The position numbers and the translations under genes were made by a program. Below the pieces are notes generated by a model. The model searched no databases. It saw only the letters and a list, made by a program, of their open reading frames with translations, and was not told the DNA's origin. A stretch of 11,940 nucleotides of DNA from X23 sp050251575 (GTDB lineage: Bacteria > Bacillota > Clostridia > SK-Y3), in the NCBI GenBank assembly GCA_050251575.1, contig JBFWMP010000085.1:1-11940 (forward strand), given 5' to 3'. Positions 6,347-11,940 of the stretch are shown here, in pieces; position 1 is the stretch's first letter, and each line of letters begins with the position of its first letter.

Positions 6347-7857
6347 ATAGATCCAACCTTTGATTTTCTATCTTTAATTTTACGAATAATTGGTTTCACT
6401 ATCGGTGTTAAGATAAAAATAAACAAGACTACCATGAATACTGCTGCAATAGGTTTCTCAAAGAAGATAGAAATGCTGCCCTCGGATATAATAAATGCCC
6501 TTCTTACGTTCACCTCTAAAATCTTGGATAAGACTACTGACAATACCAATGGCGCCACGGGATAATCAGTCTTCTTGAAAATATATCCTATTACACCTGC
6601 CAGAAACATAACTACTACCCCAAAAATAGAATTACTTGTACTATAGGATCCTACAATACACACCACTGTAATAGCAGGAATCATGAGTCCTACCGGCACT
6701 GACAGCAGTGTTATCAAAAATGGAATAATCAGCAATGCTATCGCTAAGGTAATAAAATTAGCTAGAAATAGAGATGAAATCAATCCCCAAGCAAAATCAG
6801 GATTTGTAGTAAACAACAACGGTCCAGGATTAAGTCCCCACATCATGAGACCGCCCAGCAGCACCGCTCCCGTACCTGAACCTGGAATTCCCAGCGCAAG
6901 AAGGGGTGCAAATGCACCGGCTGCTGCCGCATTATTAGCTGATTCACACGCCGCAATCCCTTCTACAGCTCCTGTTCCCAAAGGTTCTTCATTTTTAAAC
7001 ATCTTTTGTGTGGCGTAGCCCATGAAAGCTCCTGTTGTTGCTCCTGCTCCAGGAAGAACTCCAATGAAGGTACCCAGTATACCTGAACGCAGAGCCGGCA
7101 ATGATAATCGTTTCAATTCATGACGGCTAAGCAGACTGCCTCGGAGAGAAAGCTTTGCCTCAATAACAGGAGCCTTACCTCTGTCCTCCATCATTCCCAG
7201 TACTTGAGAAAATCCGACCATACCGATAACCAGCGGAGTGAACGGAATGCCCCCTAACAGATGAATACTGCCAAAGGTATACCGTGGCATACCATTTACC
7301 GTATCCATACCCACACAAGCTATTAATATTCCAAGAAGAGTTGTTACCAGACCCTTTGTAGGATTTTCTCCTACCAGCCAGCTGACAGATGTCATCGCTA
7401 CCAATAGCAATGCTGCCATTTCAGCTGGTCCGAAATTGAGACCTACTCGTGCCAGTGCAGGACCTGTAAAGGTCAAAATAATCATACCGACTAATCCACC
7501 GATAAAGGAGGAAATGTTAGCAGCAAAGAGCGCTTGTCCCGGTCTGCCTTTTTGCGCCATGGGGTATCCATCCAGCGTGGTCATAACAGCCGGTCCATCA
7601 CCGGGAATATTAATCAGTATCGCACTATAAGCACCGCCAAACATATTGGCATAATAAAGCGAACCTAACATAATAATTGCTGTTGTAGGATTAAACTTAT
7701 ATGTCAAAGGCAGCAACAACGCTACACCTGCAAGACTTCCAATACCAGGCATGGCACCTACTATAATACCCAATACGGCTCCTAGTGCAGCGGCGCCCAT
7801 ATTTTGCAGAGTAAGTGCAACCTTAAAGCCTTCCATCAAAAACTCAAAATTTTCCAC
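6343..7857 (-). CDS. tctA: Tripartite tricarboxylate transporter large membrane subunit
   Basis: The product has 504 aa, the usual TctA length, and is a multi-spanning membrane protein. It carries both copies of the family's repeated signature. The first half has GIIVGAMPGIGS (30-41), LLLPLTYKFNP (47-57), a MFGGAYSAILINIPG segment (72-86) and LDGYPMAQKG (95-104). The second half has GVLPGAGATTGAFMGY (266-281), GAVEGIAACESANNAAAAG (296-314), LALGIPGSGTGAVLLGG (320-336) and LNPGPLLF (342-349). It would translocate the TctC ligand with an ion gradient. The start is GTG at 7857 with GGGAGGG six bases upstream, 15 bases after the tctB stop. The full set of motifs suggests a working permease. Confidence 0.96.
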   Translation of the reverse strand: MENFEFLMEGFKVALTLQNMGAAALGAVLGIIVGAMPGIGSLAGVALLLPLTYKFNPTTAIIMLGSLYYANMFGGAYSAILINIPGDGPAVMTTLDGYPMAQKGRPGQALFAANISSFIGGLVGMIILTFTGPALARVGLNFGPAEMAALLLVAMTSVSWLVGENPTKGLVTTLLGILIACVGMDTVNGMPRYTFGSIHLLGGIPFTPLVIGMVGFSQVLGMMEDRGKAPVIEAKLSLRGSLLSRHELKRLSLPALRSGILGTFIGVLPGAGATTGAFMGYATQKMFKNEEPLGTGAVEGIAACESANNAAAAGAFAPLLALGIPGSGTGAVLLGGLMMWGLNPGPLLFTTNPDFAWGLISSLFLANFITLAIALLIIPFLITLLSVPVGLMIPAITVVCIVGSYSTSNSIFGVVVMFLAGVIGYIFKKTDYPVAPLVLSVVLSKILEVNVRRAFIISEGSISIFFEKPIAAVFMVVLFIFILTPIVKPIIRKIKDRKSKVGSI

Positions 7858-7872
7858 AAAATACCCTCCCTT

Positions 7873-8325
7873 CTATCCTAATATAACTTCAAACAATAAG
7901 CCCTTGGGAAAGGGAACCCCTAACCAGAGTACAAATACAATAAAAACAATGCCGCCAATGAACAGTACGGATTTTATCGTAGTTTTCCATGAGCATTTTT
8001 CAATGTATCTTACCCAAAAGAAGATATATAGTAAGATGCTAACAAGCATTCCAAGCAGATAAGTTCCTGCCAGAATCAATATCACTGATAATGCCACCAG
8101 CCAATTCTCTTTAGGAAATACCGATGCCTTTTCCTTGAACGCTTGAAAAAATGCTAAAATACTGATAAATAAAAGAACAATTGAAATCAATGAGGGATAA
8201 AAGCCACTCATAGGTCCTCTGCCACTCTGCCAAAAACCAAATCTCGTCAGTCCAAGATAAATAAATATGATAGAAATTATTGCAGTTGCGACAGGCAGTA
8301 TAAACTTTGCGTTTATTCTGTTCAA
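7873..8325 (-). CDS. tctB: Tripartite tricarboxylate transporter small membrane subunit
   Basis: The product has 150 aa from TTG at 8325. Four hydrophobic segments (about 8-27, 43-62, 75-101 and 117-136) match TctB topology. GPMSGFYPSLIS (37-48) and the C-terminal LGVPFPKGLLF (135-145) are typical of the family. A longer frame back to ATG at 8397 would overlap the end of the sulfatase gene by 41 bases and add 24 charged residues. The TTG has AAGGAGGT eight bases upstream, so I prefer it. The gene lies between the sulfatase and tctA and supplies the small subunit of the same transporter. Confidence 0.9.
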   Translation of the reverse strand: MNRINAKFILPVATAIISIIFIYLGLTRFGFWQSGRGPMSGFYPSLISIVLLFISILAFFQAFKEKASVFPKENWLVALSVILILAGTYLLGMLVSILLYIFFWVRYIEKCSWKTTIKSVLFIGGIVFIVFVLWLGVPFPKGLLFEVILG

Positions 8326-8332
8326 GTTCTCA

Positions 8333-8340
8333 ACCTCCTT
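8333..8340 (-). promoter_or_regulatory. Ribosome binding site that sets the tctB TTG start
   Basis: On the minus strand AAGGAGGT precedes TTG (8325-8323) by a good distance. It is the only strong ribosome site in this junction and argues against the ATG at 8397. Confidence 0.8.
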
Positions 8341-8356
8341 TTTTACTTTTTCCAAC

Positions 8357-9228
8357 CTACAAACAATAACGGACATACACCTCGTGCGGAACATCATTTT
8401 CTTGCATAATCTCCCTTATATGTTCCTTCATCATTTCTTCCACCTGCGCATCTTGTATCGGGCTGTTCATTCCAGGGTCATTTTCCAGATCAAAGAGAAA
8501 ATCTCCCAAATTCATCTGCCCTGATTGTGTTTTAGGCTTTTTCTTTTTAACTTTCAGTACCCGATAACCATTTGTAAAAGGATAGGGTCCTACCAGTTCT
8601 GCACTATCCATTTCCTCTTTTGTGAAAAACTGCATCATGTGCACACACATCAAAGTATAATTATAAGCCTCATCATTATCGGGATCAGGCGCACGCATAT
8701 AAACATACCTTCCATCAGTGCAATTGATATTTCCTGCATGACTGCCATAAANNNNNNNNNNNNNNNNNNNNNNNNNNNNNNNNNNNNNNNNNNNNNNNNN
8801 NNNNNNNNNNNNNNNNNNNNNNNNNNNNNNNNNNNNNNNNNNNNNNNNNNNCCCTTCCAACGATCACCTTCTTGTCCTCTTTCGATTTCCCAAGAGCTAT
8901 ATCGGGTATGGTAGGTTGCCCCTCCGTCCTCCCAATAATGGTAATGATCACTAATAAGGTGGGTATAGACCCCATTGTTTTTTAATATCTCAGGCATAGA
9001 ATCATCATACGGCTCCATAGGGCCCCAGCTTCTATGAAAGAAATTATACCTTCCGGTTTGTAGTTCCCTTCGTGCGGGCATACATGGCAAACTTCCCACA
9101 AAACAGTTATTAAATCGTAATGTCTTTTGTGCAAGGCGCTTAAAATTAGGTGTTTTAGTCCAATCGCAGCCATATGGTTCCAATAAATCCTTATTGAGCG
9201 AATCATACATGAGCATAATTGCCTTCAT
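8357..9228 (-). CDS. Cys-type sulfatase (alkaline phosphatase superfamily), interrupted by an assembly gap
   Basis: The enzyme would hydrolyse a sulfate ester; some relatives cleave phosphonate or phosphate monoesters. The N-terminal 125 aa show the metal-site Asp D9 (MYDSLNKD) and the formylglycine signature C49-M-P-A-R53 followed by RELQTG, that is CxPxRx4TG. C49 would be converted by an anaerobic sulfatase-maturing radical SAM enzyme, not seen here. About 131 C-terminal aa (NCTDGRYVYMRAPD, FLFDLENDPG, EVYVRYCL) match the end of the same family. The middle, including the second metal-binding segment, is lost in 100 Ns. The two parts are in different frames as spaced. Visible residues total about 255 against roughly 450-550 for the family. 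There is no signal peptide, so it should act in the cytoplasm on an imported substrate. The ATG at 9228 follows an AGAGGG site. Confidence 0.88.
8752..8851. other. Assembly gap, exactly 100 N
   Basis: A run of exactly 100 N is a common placeholder for a gap of unknown length. Sulfatase frames on the two sides agree only if the true gap length leaves remainder 2 when divided by 3, which 100 does not. The missing protein suggests several hundred bases. Confidence 0.95.
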
Positions 9229-9283
9229 TTTTTAAACCCTCTTCTCTATTCTGGTAATGTAAAAAACTTTGATTCGGTACTGC

Positions 9284-10318
9284 TTACTTAGATAATAGCG
9301 TATTTCTATCACATAAAGCAATCCTAGCCGCCATTTTCACTGCATTTTCAAATGCTCCGGTCTTGGCAATGCCTTTCCCTGCAATATCGTATGCTGTCCC
9401 ATGGGATGCAGTTACAATGGGCGCCGGGAAACCAGCCGCAATAGTAATTCCAAATTCAAATCCCTTAAGCTTCATAGCAATTTGACCCTGATCGTGGTAC
9501 ATAGTAACCGCAGCATCAAAATCACCATTAAAGGCTTTTATAAATAAGATATCTGCAGGATACGGACCAATGACATTAATATTCTCCCGTCGTGCTTGCT
9601 CCATGGCAGGAGTAATTGCATCAATTTCCTCTGTCCCACACATTCCATTTTCTCCTCCATGCGGATTCAAAGCAGCTATTCCTAATCGTGCATTTTCAAT
9701 TCCTGCACGTTTTAATGTTCTATCTGCTAATCTTATTGCTCTCATGATATTTTCAACAGTCAATTTATCACTTATTTGTTTTATAGGAATGTGACTAGTG
9801 ACACGAGACGTCCACAAATCATCCAGTACATTCACTTCTCCAAAAGGTTCTGTCCAATCAAAATGATGTGCAAAGAGCATATGCTCACTCTCAAAATTAT
9901 ATCCACCCAATTTCAAAGCAGCTTTATTTAATGATGCGAAACAAAATCCATCAATTTTTCCCCGCTTATAAAGATTAATTGCCGCGATAAGCATATCGCC
10001 TGATGCCTTACCACAGGATGCATTTACTTGTCCTATCTTTATATCTTCCGGGTTTAAATTTTTCTGATCCAGTACATGAATGCCTTTGCTCCAGTCTGCC
10101 TCTTCGACCTCTGCAATAACATTATAAGAAAAGCTTACTCCTGCAATTTTCATGCCTGCTTGCAGTACCCTTAAATCACCAATAATCAATGGACAGCAAT
10201 GGTCCTCTAATACTCCTTTGGCTGCAACCTTAGCCACAATCTCCGGTCCTACTCCTGCTGCGTCTCCGAGGAGAATCCCCAATACTGGTTTATCCCCTTC
10301 ATATATTTTAGTAGTCAT
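9284..10318 (-). CDS. PdxA2-like 4-phospho-hydroxyacid dehydrogenase
   Basis: The product has 344 aa and is a cytoplasmic NAD-dependent, metal-dependent oxidative decarboxylase of the PdxA family. Visible motifs are KPVLGILLGDAAGVGPEI (10-27), ASLNKAALKLGG (128-139), SHIPI (175-179, H176), LNPHGGENG (217-225, H220), MYHDQGQIAMKLKG (273-286, H275) and ASHGTAYDIAGKG (304-316). H176, H220 and H275 are the expected metal ligands. The GHTE motif of biosynthetic PdxA is replaced by SEHM near 144-147, and the gene sits with a transporter rather than vitamin B6 genes. Both points favour the PdxA2 branch, whose known members act on 4-phospho-D-threonate or -erythronate. No kinase to make such a substrate is in the window. 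It is the first gene of the operon, with a GGAAGGGG ribosome site and a sigma-54 promoter about 70 bases upstream. Confidence 0.9.
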   Translation of the reverse strand: MTTKIYEGDKPVLGILLGDAAGVGPEIVAKVAAKGVLEDHCCPLIIGDLRVLQAGMKIAGVSFSYNVIAEVEEADWSKGIHVLDQKNLNPEDIKIGQVNASCGKASGDMLIAAINLYKRGKIDGFCFASLNKAALKLGGYNFESEHMLFAHHFDWTEPFGEVNVLDDLWTSRVTSHIPIKQISDKLTVENIMRAIRLADRTLKRAGIENARLGIAALNPHGGENGMCGTEEIDAITPAMEQARRENINVIGPYPADILFIKAFNGDFDAAVTMYHDQGQIAMKLKGFEFGITIAAGFPAPIVTASHGTAYDIAGKGIAKTGAFENAVKMAARIALCDRNTLLSK

Positions 10319-10388
10319 TTATTCTTCCCCTTCCTATTATCAAACTAACATTCTAAGATATAACTCTACTGCTTTTACCCTATATATG

Positions 10389-10404
10389 TGCAAAGTCTAT
10401 GCCA
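10389..10404 (-). promoter_or_regulatory. Sigma-54 (-24/-12) promoter of the pdxA2-sulfatase-tct operon
   Basis: On the minus strand the sequence is TGGCAT-AGACT-TTGCA. It has the invariant GG and GC with the required 10 bases between them and matches the consensus TGGCAC-N5-TTGCW at all but one defined position. The predicted transcription start is near 10378, about 60 bases before the ATG at 10318. A sigma-54 activator gene lies directly upstream, which supports the call and suggests it is the regulator. Confidence 0.88.
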
Positions 10405-10418
10405 AAAGTTGAATATAT

Positions 10419-10435
10419 ACTAAAAAATCTTTAGT
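10419..10435. promoter_or_regulatory. Inverted repeat ACTAAA-N5-TTTAGT upstream of the sigma-54 promoter
   Basis: Arms 10419-10424 and 10430-10435 form a perfect 6-bp dyad, 15 bases upstream of the -24 element. It could be an activator site, although such sites usually lie farther upstream. Within 10319-10621 I see only the promoter, this dyad, the regulator's terminator and otherwise AT-rich sequence without a gene. Confidence 0.3.
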
Positions 10436-10527
10436 TTATTATATAAATATCAACCTAAGCATTACAGCCTGCTAGAAAGAAGAAAAGTTTATAAAAATAA
10501 TATCTCAAGTAATAATCTTCATGTATT

Positions 10528-10593
10528 AAAAAAAAGACAGCATGAAACAAAAATAATCGAAACAGTTTTGTTTCAATTACGTTTCACGCTGCC
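10528..10593 (-). terminator. Two-tier intrinsic terminator of the right-hand regulator gene
   Basis: In the minus-strand RNA, a 13-bp outer stem (10593-10581 with 10548-10536, two G/U pairs) encloses a small internal loop. An 11-bp inner stem follows (10579-10569 with 10564-10554) with tetraloop AAAC. Eight Us (10535-10528) come directly after. It starts 29 bases past the regulator's stop and separates that gene from the sigma-54 promoter of the next operon. Confidence 0.88.
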
Positions 10594-10621
10594 CGCTTAA
10601 CAACTTACGATATCAAGAATC

Positions 10622-11940
10622 CTATTTATCTTTTAATCTTCGCCATAACGTAGTCCTGCTAATTCCAAGTAACTTGGCCATATCTTCTTTATTTACTTTT
10701 ACTAGTTGCATCAATTTCAGCATCGTTTCCATATCAATATCAGAAGATTCCTCTGTCTGCTTAATTCTTTCATCAGACTCATCTTTTTCTGATGATAATC
10801 GTCTGTCACCAAGACTTAACAACTCAATGATTTCTTCTTTGGTAATATATTTTCCATCCGTTAATACTACAAGTCTTTCACAAATGTTTCTTAATTCCCG
10901 GATGTTTCCAGGCCATTCATACGCAGTCAATGCTTCAACTGCGCCTGTCATTAAATCCGGCACCATCTTCTTCAATCCTTTACAATGTATCTCTATATAA
11001 TATTGTGCAATACTCTTAATATCCTCTTCTCTTTCACGCAACGGAGGAATCCTTAAATTCAATACATCTAATCTATAAAGCAGATCTTGTCTGAATGTTC
11101 CTTCTTTTACCTTTTCTCTTAAATCGAGATTGCTTGCAGAAAAAACTCTAACGTCAACAGGAATAACCTTGTCGTCACCAATTCTTCTTATTTCTCTTTC
11201 CTGCAATACTCTAAGCAATTTTGCTTGGAGGTTGACAGGAATTTCACTGATTTCATCCAAGAAAATAGTGCCCCTGTGCGCGAGCTCAAACAAGCCTGCT
11301 TTTCCACCTTTTGTAGCACCAGAGAATGCACCTTCCACATATCCGAAAAGCTCGCTTTCCAGAAGATTTTCAGGGACTGCTGCGCAATTGATTGCAACGA
11401 AGGGTTGTAAGCTCCTATTACTTGCATTATGAATACTTTGGGCGAACAACTCTTTCCCAGTGCCGGTTTCCCCTATGAGCAATATATTCGAATCTACCCG
11501 ACTATATTTATATGCAGTTTCTATAGTCTTCTTTAAAACATTACTATTACCGACGATATTGCCAAAGGTATACTTTGCTATCAATCCTTTATTGTTTAGT
11601 TCCTTTCTGATCTTACTTTCAATTTCTTGAATCTTATTAATATTCTGAAAAGTGCATATAAATCCTAGATTTTTAGACTCAACCTTTATAGGTACACGGT
11701 CTGAAACCACCATGACCCCATTCATCGTTTTTATTGCACCTATTTCTTCTTCCCCTTTTTCTAATGCTTCTAACAAATCCGATTCTGAAATCATTCCTTT
11801 GATCGGCTGCCCCTTGATTTTTCTATTCTGCGGAATATTTAGTGATTTATAAGCTGCCTTGTTAAAAGCCGTGATGATCCCATTTTCATCTACCGCGATA
11901 ATTGCTTCTTTCGCACTTTCTAAGATAGTATTTAACAACT
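10622..11940 (-). CDS. Sigma-54-dependent transcriptional activator with PAS domain (5' end outside window)
   Basis: This is the likely activator of the adjacent operon. The frame stays open to the right edge; the TTG at 11938 is taken as an internal Leu codon because it falls right at the start of a PAS domain. From that codon, residues 1-105 are PAS (AKEAIIAVDENGIITAFNKAA). The AAA+ domain spans about 125-355, with GETGTGKE (156-163), GAFSGA (203-208), TIFLDEI (224-230), FRQDLLYRL (282-290) and WPGNIREL (342-349). After a charged linker (about 378-400), a Fis-type HTH ends the protein (KEDMAKLLGISRTTLWRRL, 417-435). The sigma-54 contact loop has Ser in place of the usual Thr. By similarity with the left-hand regulator, a PrpR_N receptor domain probably lies outside the window. 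The gene ends in a strong terminator. Confidence 0.93.
   Translation of the reverse strand, partial: LLNTILESAKEAIIAVDENGIITAFNKAAYKSLNIPQNRKIKGQPIKGMISESDLLEALEKGEEEIGAIKTMNGVMVVSDRVPIKVESKNLGFICTFQNINKIQEIESKIRKELNNKGLIAKYTFGNIVGNSNVLKKTIETAYKYSRVDSNILLIGETGTGKELFAQSIHNASNRSLQPFVAINCAAVPENLLESELFGYVEGAFSGATKGGKAGLFELAHRGTIFLDEISEIPVNLQAKLLRVLQEREIRRIGDDKVIPVDVRVFSASNLDLREKVKEGTFRQDLLYRLDVLNLRIPPLREREEDIKSIAQYYIEIHCKGLKKMVPDLMTGAVEALTAYEWPGNIRELRNICERLVVLTDGKYITKEEIIELLSLGDRRLSSEKDESDERIKQTEESSDIDMETMLKLMQLVKVNKEDMAKLLGISRTTLWRRLKDK

Noticed and set aside
8715..8975. Additional ORFs spanning the N run (including 8650-9228 read through the gap and a + strand frame at 8525-8914)
   Set aside because: They are produced by translating through Ns and by out-of-frame reading of the sulfatase gene.
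9284..10318. Vitamin B6 biosynthetic PdxA
   Set aside because: The GHTE motif is missing and the gene context is a transporter/sulfatase operon under sigma-54 control, which fits the PdxA2 branch better.
10543..10586. Repeated GAAAC/GTTTC motifs as upstream activator sites for the sigma-54 promoter
   Set aside because: They are fully explained as the arms of the two-tier terminator followed by eight Us. A second role as binding sites cannot be excluded but is not needed.

Overview
The window looks like AT-rich DNA from an anaerobic Firmicute, probably a Clostridia-like bacterium. The signs are low GC, strong AAGGAGG ribosome sites, TTG and GTG starts, a Cys-type sulfatase, a clostridial-type FMN-bind-like lipoprotein, and sigma-54 enhancer-binding regulators. 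The genus cannot be named from the sequence alone. A run of exactly 100 Ns (8752-8851) shows this is a draft scaffold, and the gap falls inside a gene.

Left part, + strand. Positions 3-1475 hold the 3' part of a PrpR-type sigma-54 activator (receptor remnant, PAS, AAA+, Fis-type HTH). An AT-rich spacer with repeats follows. Next come a small lipoprotein of the FMN-bind-like family (1775-2326), a palindromic terminator, and apbE (2439-3527), which encodes a lipoprotein FAD:protein FMN transferase. apbE has its own extended -10 promoter buried in a perfect 20-bp palindrome. The two genes look like a small extracytoplasmic flavinylation module, in which ApbE may attach FMN to the lipoprotein through a non-canonical DxxSxVT motif.

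Right part, - strand, reading from the right edge. Positions 11940-10622 hold a second, paralogous sigma-54 activator, closed by a two-tier intrinsic terminator. Next is a near-consensus -24/-12 promoter (TGGCAT-N5-TTGCA, 10404-10389). After it lies a tight run of seven genes: a PdxA2-like dehydrogenase, a Cys-type sulfatase (interrupted by the gap), TctB, TctA and TctC (a complete tripartite tricarboxylate-type transporter), a TIM-barrel sugar isomerase/epimerase-like protein, and an Asp/Glu/hydantoin-racemase-superfamily protein. A 23-bp inverted repeat separates the end of this operon from the convergent apbE.

The operon reads as an inducible pathway for an imported organic acid. A lipoprotein receptor and TctAB bring in a carboxylate. 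A sulfatase with no signal peptide would remove a sulfate (or related) ester in the cytoplasm. A PdxA2-type dehydrogenase, an isomerase and a racemase-fold enzyme would then process the carbon skeleton. No DUF1537-type four-carbon acid kinase, aldolase or sulfatase-maturing radical SAM enzyme is visible, so the pathway is incomplete here or differs from the known threonate/erythronate route. The sulfatase/PdxA2/TTT combination under sigma-54 control is the most interesting candidate for an undescribed catabolic system.
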